In this document: in pieces, positions 18,801 to 26,774 of the stretch
How positions within the stretch are numbered: the first letter of the stretch is position 1
Layout: every line of letters starts with the position of its first letter
Source of the DNA: Pontibacter korlensis
GTDB lineage: Bacteria; Bacteroidota; Bacteroidia; Cytophagales; Hymenobacteraceae
Assembly: GCF_000973725.1 (NCBI RefSeq)
Contig: NZ_CP009621.1
Coordinates: 1,703,501 to 1,767,500 of the forward strand
Length of the DNA stretch: 64,000 nucleotides
Direction of reading: 5' to 3'
Translations under genes and position numbers: made by a program
Notes under the pieces: model-generated
Told to the model about the DNA's origin: nothing
Database searches by the model: none
Seen by the model: only the letters and a program-made list of their open reading frames with translations

Positions 18801-19601
18801 GTAGTATGGCGCGTTGAAGGCTATCTCGTCCCAGGTGGCGGCATCATCATCATAATACCCAAAAGAATAATCTTCTTCGCGGCTTACGTTGGTGTTGCCC
18901 CACCACTCCCAGTACGGGTCTTCATCGGTGCCTTTACGGTCAGAGTTAAAGCGCCAGCCAGCCAGGCTACCATAGGAGTGGTTTGATAATAGCAAGTCTT
19001 TGGCGGCACTGGCCATCTCAGAGTTATCCCCATTAAAATCATAGGCTATTAACGACTTGAAGCCAAAAGCCATACCCTTAGCCAAAGGGTTTATACCACT
19101 GGCTATCATAGTACCGGCCACATGCGTAGCATGCTCGCTGTCTTTAGAAGGATTATCTTTCTGCGTTACGCGGCCTGTCAGTTCCTGATGTGAGGCACGT
19201 ACACGACCACCATCCCAGATGGCAAGCTTATTAGCTATGCTACTGCCGCTGCCGCTCAGGTTCAGACCTAGCGAGCCTCCAGACCACAGCTGATTTGTTT
19301 TAGTAGTGGCCGCTGCATTGGAGTTGTTATAAGTAATGTAGTAAACAGGAAGACCAGTGGCATCAAGGCCTTGCAGCGAGATTACTCTACCGTCTTTAAA
19401 CTCTTTCTCAATCACCCAGCCATACTTCTTGGCCAGCTCCACCGCCTTAGCCCTGTTGGCCTCGTAGTCTTTGCTAGCAGCAGTGGCAATACGCTGAAGT
19501 TCCTGCGTATTAGCGCGGGTAGGAGTAAGGCTACGCTGTGCAAGTGCCGTAGTGCCTGTTGCAAGGCTAAGCGCAACAAGCCAAAGGCTGAATCTTCTCA
19601 T
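15822..19601 (-). CDS. Secreted S8 subtilisin-like protease with GEVED domain and type A T9SS sorting signal
   Basis: 1259-residue exported multidomain protease. A signal peptide (residues 1-21) is followed by a propeptide-like region and an S8 domain with Asp130 (AIWDGG), His157 (SEHATHVAGT), oxyanion Asn275 (SAGNNHG) and Ser389 (SGTSMAAPNVSG). Then come a beta-sandwich domain (ISWTDPKG, DLDIRVSG), a GEVED domain (FIDWNGNGNFTDAGE through RGETQDYLIQF), a CARDB-like stretch, and more Ig-like regions. The C-terminal ~85 residues (ELMVFPNPSADGKFSY to QKIMIRK) are a type A T9SS sorting domain, so the protein is secreted and probably attached to the surface. It is monocistronic. Confidence 0.95.
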   Translation of the reverse strand: MRRFSLWLVALSLATGTTALAQRSLTPTRANTQELQRIATAASKDYEANRAKAVELAKKYGWVIEKEFKDGRVISLQGLDATGLPVYYITYNNSNAAATTKTNQLWSGGSLGLNLSGSGSSIANKLAIWDGGRVRASHQELTGRVTQKDNPSKDSEHATHVAGTMIASGINPLAKGMAFGFKSLIAYDFNGDNSEMASAAKDLLLSNHSYGSLAGWRFNSDRKGTDEDPYWEWWGNTNVSREEDYSFGYYDDDAATWDEIAFNAPYYLIVKSAGNNHGETGPEVGKPYFLRKSNGTFELVKERPANISSNDGYDVISTSGTAKNILTVGAVAAITDGYNQPQDVKMSSFSSWGPTDDGRIKPDIVGNGVRVLSTTSTNDRSYAVQSGTSMAAPNVSGTLLLLQEHYANLKSGSFMRASTLKGLAIHTADEAGASAGPDYVYGWGLLNAEQAASVISNTGGTHLLEERTLAQNQPQTLEVTASGAGPLKITISWTDPKGSVMALGPKVLNNRSPKLVNDLDIRVSGNGKNYLPWTLDPAAPEAAAKTGDNIVDNVEQILIADAVPGKKYTITIGHKGTLKDGPQAFSLLASGVGGTAVCASAPTSNQGARINKLIFGTQTVNLKDDCTTYRDLTATVFTMEPSQARQITLELGSCGTDAAKVAKVFIDWNGNGNFTDAGETVATSGTINGNGTFTATINAPGTLAADDKVRMRVVVQETSSASAVSACNSYTRGETQDYLIQFIKPQRDISIAAVQPVGASSLCASTAQNLVVAIRNNGTAEQQNIPVSIKVLKNGQELTTLTGSFAGKLAAFTQAELLLDGSFATEAGATYELLAQSNLASDAVESNNQRGYSFTVATESSAPVNASAFRCGEGLAYTLSAEGGGTPYWYTSPTSTTPIAAGSQVQVATAKAGNTLYAAFDDFSGTVGPANKNVFAGGGYNQFSPDVQVATQAPMVLEQARLYIGHSGKITFTVYDSNGAPISSRTLNVTATRSTPAEGPQPDDPNDQGQLYYLGLELPQAGTYNIAISYENGATIYRNNAGVQGYPFGIDQVFSISGNTATNSGSVTWDSYYYYFYDLKVRALGCPSPRVAVTQKVGAPLDKPEVSREGKELVSSQPEGNQWYLDGEPLQAATTQRFTPTMNGRYSVVTFKDGCVSEMSLAYRYELESAERNIGPELMVFPNPSADGKFSYTVETSSPVDLTLTVVDLLGKQLYSTSVRQINGQYKGSFDLSKHSNGLYIVRLQHGGQVYTQKIMIRK

Positions 19602-19720
19602 AAAATATAGCGGGGTAGTTATGTTCCATACTAAAGATACTATAAAAGCATAATAAACCCAAAGCAGTTCCTGCTGCTACAGCTTATTTACAAACTTGAG
19701 AGGCAGTAGGTTAAAAACAG

Positions 19721-19752
19721 AAAAGCGCACCAGCCGGGGCTGATGCGCTTTT
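19721..19752 (-). terminator. Terminator of hemB
   Basis: The stem AAAAGCGCA / TGCGCTTTT with an inner CAGC/GCTG pairing, 24 bases past the hemB stop. Confidence 0.8.
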
Positions 19753-19775
19753 GAAGTATAGCTGTGTGAGCTGTG

Positions 19776-20747
19776 TTATTTACGCAGGTACTGTGCGAAC
19801 TCCTTAGCAAAGTAAGACAGGATAATATCGGCACCGGCACGCTTTATACTTAGCAGGCTTTCCAGCATAGCTTTCTCGCCATCTATCCAGCCTTTTTCAG
19901 CAGCGGCCTTTACCATAGCATACTCACCGCTTACGTTGTAGGCAGCAATTGGCAGGTGCGAGTTCTCGCGCAGCAGTTTAATAATGTCCAGGTAAGCCAG
20001 GGCAGGTTTTACCATCAGATAGTCTGCACCTTCAGCAATATCCAGTTCAGCCTCCAGCAGGGCTTCGCGGCTGTTTGCTGTGTTCATCTGGTATGTTTTC
20101 TTGTCGCCCATTTTAGGGGCAGAGCTTAGTGCATCGCGGAACGGGCCGTAGAAAGCACTGGCATACTTAGCGGTATAGCTCATGATACCTACTTTCTGGT
20201 AGCCGTTTTCGTCCAGTACGTGGCGTATGTGAGCAACGCGGCCATCCATCATATCAGAAGGAGCTACTACGTCGGCACCAGCCTGCGCCTGCGCCAGGGC
20301 CATTCTGCCTAGCACCTCCAGCGTCTCATCGTTCAGGATTTCACCGTTCTCCACAATGCCGTCGTGGCCGTCGGAGCTGTATGGGTCCATGGCTATGTCT
20401 GAGAAGATCACCACATCCGGAAAGTTCTTCTTGATCTCGCGGATAGCTCTGGCGTAGAGGCCTTCTGGATTATGACTTTCAGTGGCATACTTATCTTTCA
20501 GCTGCTCAGGTATACTTGGGAAAGGTGCAAAAGCCTTTATACCCAGTTCTATGTTAGAGGCAATCTCATCCTGCAGCTTATCGATTGAAAAACGGTTGAT
20601 ACCCGGCATTGAGGCAACTTCTACCTGTTGGTTCTGGCCTTCAATAACAAAGAGCGGAAGTATAAAATCGTTTACTCCCAGCGTTGTTTCCTGCACCAGG
20701 TTTCGTATGGCTTCCGTTTGGCGGTTGCGTCTTGGTCTTCTATTCAT
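19776..20747 (-). CDS. hemB: Delta-aminolevulinic acid dehydratase (porphobilinogen synthase)
   Basis: 323 residues, normal length. It condenses two 5-aminolevulinate molecules to porphobilinogen in heme synthesis. The two active-site lysines are in MSYTAKYASAFYGPF and LMVKPALAYLD. The metal-site segment VIFSDIAMDPYSSDGHDG lacks the three cysteines of the zinc type, so this is a magnesium-type enzyme, as usual in this group. A TACCTTTG box lies 42 bases upstream. Confidence 0.97.
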   Translation of the reverse strand: MNRRPRRNRQTEAIRNLVQETTLGVNDFILPLFVIEGQNQQVEVASMPGINRFSIDKLQDEIASNIELGIKAFAPFPSIPEQLKDKYATESHNPEGLYARAIREIKKNFPDVVIFSDIAMDPYSSDGHDGIVENGEILNDETLEVLGRMALAQAQAGADVVAPSDMMDGRVAHIRHVLDENGYQKVGIMSYTAKYASAFYGPFRDALSSAPKMGDKKTYQMNTANSREALLEAELDIAEGADYLMVKPALAYLDIIKLLRENSHLPIAAYNVSGEYAMVKAAAEKGWIDGEKAMLESLLSIKRAGADIILSYFAKEFAQYLRK

Positions 20748-20788
20748 AATGCTGTTGTTTACAGAAAAACATTCTGTTAAAGTCCGTG

Positions 20789-20796
20789 CAAAGGTA
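20789..20796 (-). promoter_or_regulatory. TACCTTTG -7 element for hemB
   Basis: Exact TAnnTTTG match on the minus strand, 42 bases before the hemB start. Confidence 0.55.
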
Positions 20797-20971
20797 CGGC
20801 TTAAATGGTAGAATTGCTGATCGTTTGTAGCAGTAGTGGAGGTGTCTGTCGGGTTGGCGTAAGGAGAGAAATGCAGTTAGCCACTGCCGCTTCACCTATC
20901 TCCGAAACAGGATATCCCACTGCTCCTCAGAGGGAGCAGCAGGTGCCTTTTCTTTTTTGAAGCAAATAGCT

Positions 20972-21880
20972 TTACTCCTGGTTATCCTCATCCGGAAGGA
21001 TTTCCACATCCTGCACGAGCACAAAATTCTCTATTTCGCGGGCTCTGGGAGTGTTAGCCAAGCCACCTTCGGCAGTTTCTTTATACTTGCGCTCCATGCT
21101 TTCGCCAACTTCGCCGAGTGCGTGCACGCATTGGTCTACTGGTATAACCGGGTCTACGCCTGCAATAGCTAGCTGCGAAGAAGAGAAAGCAATGGCTGCG
21201 GCACTGGCGTTTCGCACAATACAAGGAACCTCCACCAGGCCAGCCACCGGGTCGCATATCAGGCCGAGCATACATTGTATCGTAATGGCTACGGCATTAA
21301 ATACCTGGTCTACATTACCGCCGAGGCAGTATACAATAGCACCGGCGGCCATGGCTGCAGCGCTACCTGTTTCGGCCTGGCAACCACCCACGGCACCGGC
21401 CAAAGAGGCGTTCTGCTCAATAATCAGGGCGATGCCTGCGGCTACTAGCAAGCCTTCGTGTATCTTTCTGTCATCCAGGTTGTGCAGCTCCTGCAGGGTA
21501 GTAAGTGTACCAGGTAAAATGCCTGAGGCACCAGCCGTAGGAGCCGCCACCACACGCCCCATGCAAGAGTTAACTTCTTTGGCGCCCAAGGCTCGTGATA
21601 CCAGCATCTGGAACTCCGGCGACAACACGGTAATTGGCGATTTGGCTACTTTCTTGGCGCCATTGTTTACCATGCCTGAGCGCGATTTCATATCCTCCGT
21701 CAGGCCAGTCTTTACGGCGTCTTTCATCACGTCGTAAGCTTTGGCTATATTCTCCCAGATAAACTCTTCGGTACGACCCTTTTGGTCTATCTCGTATTCT
21801 AGTACAGGTTGGTAAAGCGGCTCGCCTGTTTCGGCACAATGCTTTTGCCAGCTTTTAAAATCAGTGAACAGTAATGACAT
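20972..21880 (-). CDS. sdaAA: L-serine ammonia-lyase, iron-sulfur type, alpha-domain protein
   Basis: 302 residues. It deaminates L-serine to pyruvate using a 4Fe-4S cluster. Typical segments are NSCMGRVVAAPTAGASGILP, QNASLAGAVGGCQAE, and GLICDPVAGLVEVPC with cluster cysteines. Only the catalytic alpha domain is present, with a short N-terminal extension and no full beta regulatory domain, as in the split or short enzymes. No sdaAB gene is adjacent. The tail IENFVLVQDVEILPDEDNQE is extra and acidic. A TATCTTTG box sits about 90 bases upstream. Confidence 0.92.
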   Translation of the reverse strand: MSLLFTDFKSWQKHCAETGEPLYQPVLEYEIDQKGRTEEFIWENIAKAYDVMKDAVKTGLTEDMKSRSGMVNNGAKKVAKSPITVLSPEFQMLVSRALGAKEVNSCMGRVVAAPTAGASGILPGTLTTLQELHNLDDRKIHEGLLVAAGIALIIEQNASLAGAVGGCQAETGSAAAMAAGAIVYCLGGNVDQVFNAVAITIQCMLGLICDPVAGLVEVPCIVRNASAAAIAFSSSQLAIAGVDPVIPVDQCVHALGEVGESMERKYKETAEGGLANTPRAREIENFVLVQDVEILPDEDNQE

Positions 21881-21969
21881 AGTTTTTAGTCCGTCTATAG
21901 TAGTATGTATGCGGCTAAGGCCATAGTTGGCGCATGAGCCGCTAGGCTTATATACAAGTATACGTGCCT

Positions 21970-21977
21970 CAAAGATA
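21970..21977 (-). promoter_or_regulatory. TATCTTTG -7 element for sdaAA
   Basis: Exact TAnnTTTG match on the minus strand, about 90 bases before the start. Confidence 0.45.
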
Positions 21978-22097
21978 ACAAAACCGGACGCAGGAAATGT
22001 TCTGTGTCACAAAAGTATAAGTTGATTAACCTATGGGTATTCTGCGCGTTTGCTCAGAGCATAAGTATAAGTAACACAGTAAATCATACTTTAAGAG

Positions 22098-22385
22098 ATG
22101 GAGGACAACAGCAAAAAACGTGTAGCCATGCGAGTGCATGGTAAAGTACAGGGTATATTTTTCAGGGCCAGCACCCAAGAGAAGGCCCAGGAACTTGGGT
22201 TAACGGGCTTTGTGCAAAACGAGCCGGACGGCACAGTATACTTGGAAGCCGAAGGAAAGACTGAGGCCCTACAACAGCTGGAGCAATGGGCACATCAAGG
22301 ACCAAGGCGCGCACGGGTAGAGAAGGTGGAGGTAGAGGAGAAGGAAGAATTACAAGGGTTCGAGAAGTTTGAGCAGAGGAGGTAG
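22098..22385 (+). CDS. acyP: Acylphosphatase
   Basis: 95-residue ferredoxin-fold enzyme that hydrolyses acyl phosphates. The catalytic pair falls at the classical positions Arg23 (GIFFRAST) and Asn41 (VQNEPDG). VHGKVQGIFFR is the phosphate-binding loop. The charged C-terminus (EKVEVEEKEELQGF) is normal for the family. Confidence 0.95.
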   Translation: MEDNSKKRVAMRVHGKVQGIFFRASTQEKAQELGLTGFVQNEPDGTVYLEAEGKTEALQQLEQWAHQGPRRARVEKVEVEEKEELQGFEKFEQRR

Positions 22386-22491
22386 AGAAGTTATTTAGAT
22401 CAATACTAGCGCAATTAACCACCTGTGCCATAGAATAACACAATCACTAGAGGAAATATCCATATATTAGGATGCACTATAGCATAAGGAT

Positions 22492-23166
22492 ATGAAGTTT
22501 CCACAATCGCTACGCCAAATTAAAGCTCTAAAAGAGTCGGATGACTATCTGTTGATTAAAAGTATAGAGTCAATCAAATTCTCCTATAGTATTTTCCTTA
22601 GCAATTACTCCGATCTTAAGACTGCTCTAGAAGAGCATAGAGAAAAAAGTGATGATGGTAGTTTGTGGAGCGATGATGAACTGCGCTGGATAGTTCAAGA
22701 AAGAATAGTAAGGTTGATGTATAACTTCTTTTCTTCAGCTTTTAGATTAGTAAATCATAACAGAAAGCTTTATGAATCTTCAACTGTTATCGCTAAAGAA
22801 TATCTGGAATATATAAATAATAACTTTGTTAGCAATCCTCTGCATAGCTTTGTCATAGATTTTAGAAACTTCCTATGCCACTCATCTTTACCTTTGATTG
22901 TTTCTAACAAAAAGTACAGTAACAAAACTGTGAAGACAACTTTTATGATTAGGAAGGACTCAATACTAAAATTCAAGTGGGAACCGGTTGCGAGGAGTTA
23001 TTTTGACTCTCTGCAAGAAACATTTGATCTAGGAGAAATAGTAGATCAGAACTTTCACAAAGTAAGGGATCTACATGAGTGGTACAAGATAAGACAATTG
23101 CAATTTTACAGGCATATATGCAGAGGTTATTCTAAAGAAAAAGGCACTATTGAGCTTAGCTACTGA
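22492..23166 (+). CDS. Orphan protein with a HEPN-like R-x4-H motif
   Basis: 224-residue, mostly helical soluble protein with no signal peptide and lower GC than its neighbours, which suggests acquisition. In the middle, DFRNFLCHSSLPL contains Arg125-Asn-x3-His130, the R-polar-x3-H signature of HEPN RNases, placed after a long helical region as in HEPN folds. I recognise no wider family. The 3' end is odd: in the +1 frame an open stretch runs on from about 23093 to a TAA at 23240-23242, ending in an acidic segment (DIDKEEEILNSL). The true protein may therefore be longer and frameshifted here. The next gene is a broken Crp/Fnr regulator. Confidence 0.6.
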   Translation: MKFPQSLRQIKALKESDDYLLIKSIESIKFSYSIFLSNYSDLKTALEEHREKSDDGSLWSDDELRWIVQERIVRLMYNFFSSAFRLVNHNRKLYESSTVIAKEYLEYINNNFVSNPLHSFVIDFRNFLCHSSLPLIVSNKKYSNKTVKTTFMIRKDSILKFKWEPVARSYFDSLQETFDLGEIVDQNFHKVRDLHEWYKIRQLQFYRHICRGYSKEKGTIELSY

Positions 23167-23248
23167 AGAGCGAACTACACAAGCTTTGCCCTTTAATCAA
23201 GTAGATATTGATAAGGAGGAAGAAATCTTAAATAGCTTATAACTCCCC

Positions 23249-23790
23249 ATGCTCTTTTCCCTCCTCCAGCAGGTCCCATACTTTACTCCGGACGATATAG
23301 CTGCTTTTCTTCAGCTGTGGCAGAAGCGGGTGCAACTAAACAGGCATGATTTTTTGATACGGCAGGGGCAGGTAGAGCAGGGGCTATACTTTGTTATCAG
23401 CGGTGTTACTTTCCGTTGCCGGATGAAGAGATCTGTGTAGGCTTTGCTTACCCCAACACACTGGTTGTTTCTTTTCCTTCGTTTGTTGATAGTAAGCCAT
23501 CGGCCTATTACATACAGGCGCTCCGGAAAATTGAGCTGCTGGGTATCAGCAAAAACGACCTAGTGCAACTGATGGAGGAGAGGCCCAACATCAAGCGCTT
23601 TTGGTATGAGCAGCTGGAGAAAGCCTTGGTAGGCAAAATTGAGCGGGAAGTGGATCTGCTACTGCCCGAACCAGAACAACGCCTGAAGCGCGTCATGCAG
23701 CGCAGCCCGCACCTGTTTCAGGACATCCCTAAAAAATATATTGCCTCTTACCTGCGTATGACGCCCGAAACCCTGAGCAGGCTAAAATAG
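23249..23790 (+). pseudogene. Crp/Fnr-family transcriptional regulator, frameshifted
   Basis: The N-terminal piece (23249-23440) is the start of a cyclic-nucleotide-binding-like domain: FLIRQGQVEQGLYFVISGV, then out-of-frame residues to a stop. The remainder (up to 23790) carries FPLPDEEICVGFAYPN, IELLGISKNDL and a C-terminal helix-turn-helix (IPKKYIASYLRMTPETLSRLK). The join needs a frame change at about 23405-23412, directly after ISGV, where a few codons also seem to be missing. There is no homopolymer there, so this looks like a real deletion. The intact protein would be about 185-190 residues of the cNMP-independent Bacteroidota type. Confidence 0.85.
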
Positions 23791-23797
23791 CTGATGC

Positions 23798-24478
23798 TTA
23801 AAGACTGTTGTAATAGGCCACCAGCTTGGCCATATCGTTGTCGTTGCGCAGGTTCAGCGAGTTTGCTTTAATGTATGTTTCCAGGAAATCGGACTTCTCA
23901 GGCATAGCGGCCAGCAACGAGTTTTTAGTTTTCTTCACTTTTACCAGCTTGTTGCCGGTGGCTACGTAATAGTCTTCGCTTTCCTGCACCTCGCGTTCTA
24001 TAGTGGCAGAGTTATAGCCCTTACGGTCGAATATCTTTTTAGAAGTGCGCTTTAGCAAAGTTGTTTTGCCGTCGGCCATCACCTCCAGAAATGTATCAGG
24101 GGAAATGTCATCGCCGCTGTAGCCTTTGCGGAAGGTTTTGTTTACAGTTGCGTTATTGTTAATGTAGCTGATGCTAAACTCCTGTACCGGTTCGATAAGC
24201 TCCTTTACCTGATCATTATTGGTCTTGAAGATAATCACATCTTTCACTTGGTCGTACATGATATTGATGCCCTGGTACACGGTGCCATTGCTCAGGGTAA
24301 CGGCGCCGGTAGCCCAATCGGGGTGCAGGTAAGGCGAGCCTTGTATCGTAATAGTATTGTACTCGTGTACCGCCCTACCTTCCATATCATTCGTATGAGT
24401 GTATTGAGCCGAAGCATCAAGATAGAACAGGCTGCAAGCCAGCAACGACAACGTAAGTACTTTCACTACTTTTCCCAT
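23798..24478 (-). CDS. Hypothetical exported protein
   Basis: 226 residues from the preferred ATG at 24478 (MGKVVKVLTLSLLACSLFY), which begins a clean signal peptide ending near ASA. A longer frame adds 12 unlikely residues (MHLKHLKLKLTI). The mature part is beta-rich: NGTVYQGINIMYDQVKD, a central FRKGYSGDD segment, and KKIFDRKGYNSATIEREV. This layout of a refolded extracytoplasmic protein without recognisable catalytic residues is frequent in Bacteroidota; function unknown. It converges with the Crp-like pseudogene with only seven bases between them. Confidence 0.7.
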   Translation of the reverse strand: MGKVVKVLTLSLLACSLFYLDASAQYTHTNDMEGRAVHEYNTITIQGSPYLHPDWATGAVTLSNGTVYQGINIMYDQVKDVIIFKTNNDQVKELIEPVQEFSISYINNNATVNKTFRKGYSGDDISPDTFLEVMADGKTTLLKRTSKKIFDRKGYNSATIEREVQESEDYYVATGNKLVKVKKTKNSLLAAMPEKSDFLETYIKANSLNLRNDNDMAKLVAYYNSL

Positions 24479-24580
24479 GATTGTAAGTTTTAGCTTCAGG
24501 TGCTTAAGATGCAAAATAATCTAAATATATGCTATCGTAAAACTTGATTTTAATCAAGGATTCTAAAGTATAACCTGCTG

Positions 24581-24588
24581 TACCTTTG
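24581..24588 (+). promoter_or_regulatory. TACCTTTG -7 element for the DinB-like gene
   Basis: Exact TAnnTTTG match 19 bases before the ATG at 24608, implying a very short leader. Confidence 0.55.
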
Positions 24589-24607
24589 TGCTGTACACTA
24601 TAAAACT

Positions 24608-25174
24608 ATGACTGCCATGAACGCATTGGAACAACTCTCTCAGACTGTCAGAAACCTATCCGATATCGTTGCCCACAGCTTCTCATCGCTTAGCCTGGTA
24701 GACCTAAACTATAAGCCAGCACCAGACAAATGGAGTATGCTGGAATGCCTGGAGCACCTTAACCGCTACAGCCGCTATTACAACCCTGTACTAACTAAGG
24801 CCGTTGCGCAAAGCTCCAGCGACGAGATCTATGTTACAGGTATTAACTATAGCTGGATCGGCAAAAAATCGCTGGAAATGGTGCGGCCGCAGAACATGAA
24901 GAAGCATAAGACTGTGAAGCACATGAACCCCAACAATAGCCAGCTGACCCGCGCCACAGTAGAAGAGTTTCTGCTGCACCAGCAGGAGCTGCTGCAATTG
25001 CTTTACGATGCCAGAAAAGTGAACCTGAACAGAAAAGCTGTACCCGTAGAGTTTTTTAAGCTGCTAAAAATGCGCCTGGGGGAGTCGCTGGAGTTTATGG
25101 TAGTGCACCAGGAGCGCCACATACAGCAGGCACTACGGGTAAAGCAGGAGCTTATGAAGCAGGCAGCGGCCTAA
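24608..25174 (+). CDS. DinB-superfamily protein
   Basis: 188-residue four-helix-bundle protein. The family's metal-binding histidine pattern is visible: His in CLEHLNRYSRYY, and the closing pair in VVHQERHIQQALR. The motif PAPDKWSMLECLEHL is typical of Bacteroidota DinB/YfiT proteins, which are thought to be metal-dependent thiol transferases or hydrolases, often using bacillithiol in species that make it. A YtxJ gene elsewhere in the window agrees with a bacillithiol-producing host. The start could be ATG 24608 or 24617. Confidence 0.88.
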   Translation: MTAMNALEQLSQTVRNLSDIVAHSFSSLSLVDLNYKPAPDKWSMLECLEHLNRYSRYYNPVLTKAVAQSSSDEIYVTGINYSWIGKKSLEMVRPQNMKKHKTVKHMNPNNSQLTRATVEEFLLHQQELLQLLYDARKVNLNRKAVPVEFFKLLKMRLGESLEFMVVHQERHIQQALRVKQELMKQAAA

Positions 25175-25186
25175 ATAAGTTGCTTG

Positions 25187-26623
25187 TTATACTTTGGCTT
25201 CACTTAAAACTACCTGCACCTCCTGTTTTTCACCAGTGTGTATATCCACAGTAAACAGTTGATGGCTGTTGGTGCTGGTTACCCACAGTTGCCCGTTAAG
25301 AAAGAGGATGTCGTTGGGTTCGTGTAAACCGTCGGTGAGAGTGCGGACTCTCCTGCGCTGCAGGTCCAGGACCTTTATTTTACCGTTGTAGGTGTCAGCT
25401 ATAAACACATCGCTGTCGATAACCTCAATCCCTACACCGTGCTGCAACAGCGCGTCGTCTGTGTCGCCGTCTACGTCGCCAAAGTCGAAGAGGCCTCTGC
25501 CAAGTGGTGTGAGTACCATGCCAGTTTCAGTATTTACAGTGCGGATGGCGCTAGCTTCTGCATCGGCCACGTAAAGTACAGGTCCGTTAATGGCTAGTCC
25601 GCTCGGTTGGTTGAAAGCCGCTTCGCGCAAAGGCCCGTCGGTTAACGCCTCGCGGCCGCTGCCTGCGTAACGGTATACTTTCTCAGTGGCTAGGTCCATG
25701 CGCAGGATCTGGTGGTTGCCAGCATTGGCGATAAACATGTTGTTGCCATAGATGTACAGGTCCCAGGGGCTGTTGGGATTTACTGGCTCATCCAGCTTAT
25801 CCTGCAAAAAGTAGTAACCCATTTCGCCAGTACCTGCTGCGGTGCTTACCTGCTTGGCCTGCAGGTCTACCTTCCGGATAGCGTTGTTCTTAGCATCGGC
25901 CACATAAAGTATACTTTCGTGTAGTGCCAGCCCATGCGGCTCATAAAAAGTGGCCTCTGCATAGCTACCATTGTCAAAGCCCTGTATGCCGCTGCCTATA
26001 ATTTCCAACACTTGCCCCTGTTGGTTCAGCTTCAGGATGCGGTTGTGGCCGCTGTCGGAGAGGTAAATATTCCCCCCCGTATCGCTTACCAATTTAGACG
26101 GGAAGTACAAAGTGTCGTCCTGTTTGTGCTCATGCTCCACGTGGAAACGTATGGGCTCACGGTTCAGTTGGTCCTTATGCTGCTCTATCAGCTGCTCAAG
26201 GTATGGCTTCACGGTCTGGTACACGCCTTCGCCGGCATGTTGGCCAATCACCTTGCCATTTGGGTCTATGAGTACAGTGGTAGGCCAGGCGCGGACACCG
26301 TAATGATTCCAGATTTTATAATCAGCATCGTTTACCACTGGATGCTCAATCCCAAACTTGCGGATAGCCTGCAGAATAGTCCCGTTCTGTTTTTCTGCAT
26401 CAAATTTGGCAGAGTGTATTCCCACCACTACCAGCACATCGGCATACTCCTCCTCCAGCCGCTTTAGGTCAGGTACTATGTGCTGACAGTTGATGCAGCC
26501 AAAGGTCCAGAAGTCGAGAAGAACAATTTTGCCTGCAAAGTCTTTGATAGACCAGCTCCTGTCGGTATTGAGCCAGCCATGTTCGGTGTTTATTTCTGGT
26601 GCGTTTACGCGTCCGGTAAGCAT
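25187..26623 (-). CDS. Thioredoxin-like plus NHL-repeat protein (NHLRC2-like)
   Basis: 478 residues. The N-terminal ~150 are a TlpA/thioredoxin fold with a CxxC at Cys43/Cys46 (FWTFGCINCQHI) and the cis-proline region GVRAWPTTVLIDPNG. The remaining ~320 form an NHL beta-propeller with repeats such as YLSDSGHNRILKLN, YVADAKNNAIRKVDL, FIANAGNHQILRMDL and FIADTYNGKIKVLDL. The same domain order is found in animal NHLRC2 and in bacterial homologs. No signal peptide is seen, so it is probably cytosolic. Its redox partner is unknown. Confidence 0.92.
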   Translation of the reverse strand: MLTGRVNAPEINTEHGWLNTDRSWSIKDFAGKIVLLDFWTFGCINCQHIVPDLKRLEEEYADVLVVVGIHSAKFDAEKQNGTILQAIRKFGIEHPVVNDADYKIWNHYGVRAWPTTVLIDPNGKVIGQHAGEGVYQTVKPYLEQLIEQHKDQLNREPIRFHVEHEHKQDDTLYFPSKLVSDTGGNIYLSDSGHNRILKLNQQGQVLEIIGSGIQGFDNGSYAEATFYEPHGLALHESILYVADAKNNAIRKVDLQAKQVSTAAGTGEMGYYFLQDKLDEPVNPNSPWDLYIYGNNMFIANAGNHQILRMDLATEKVYRYAGSGREALTDGPLREAAFNQPSGLAINGPVLYVADAEASAIRTVNTETGMVLTPLGRGLFDFGDVDGDTDDALLQHGVGIEVIDSDVFIADTYNGKIKVLDLQRRRVRTLTDGLHEPNDILFLNGQLWVTSTNSHQLFTVDIHTGEKQEVQVVLSEAKV

Positions 26624-26694
26624 AAGTAAGTCTGTTTTCGTATTAGAAAGGTGCCTTAGTTGTTACAGGGTTATAACTCTTTTTGTTTACCTCT

Positions 26695-26774
26695 CTCGAG
26701 TCCCTCTGTTAAAAACAGGAGGAGAGTTCAGCAGGTATAAACAGGTGCACCCACCTCTAACCCCTCCAAGGAGG
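26695..26774. repeat. Repeat family A copies, interrupted by the ISAs1 element
   Basis: Two degenerate units of a dispersed palindrome lie here: CCCTCTGTTAAAAACAGGAG with AGAGTTC, and CACCTCTAACCCCTCCAAGG followed by AGG. The second continues after the insertion element at 27812 as CTCCAAGGAGGGGAATTC. The general form is CCACCCCTA-CCCCTCC-TTGG followed by its complement GGAGGGGAA. Confidence 0.7.

Noticed and set aside
20897..20945. Possible terminator CTGCTCC / GGAGCAG downstream of sdaAA
   Set aside because: The stem is short and no T-run follows in the direction of the sdaAA transcript, so I did not list it.
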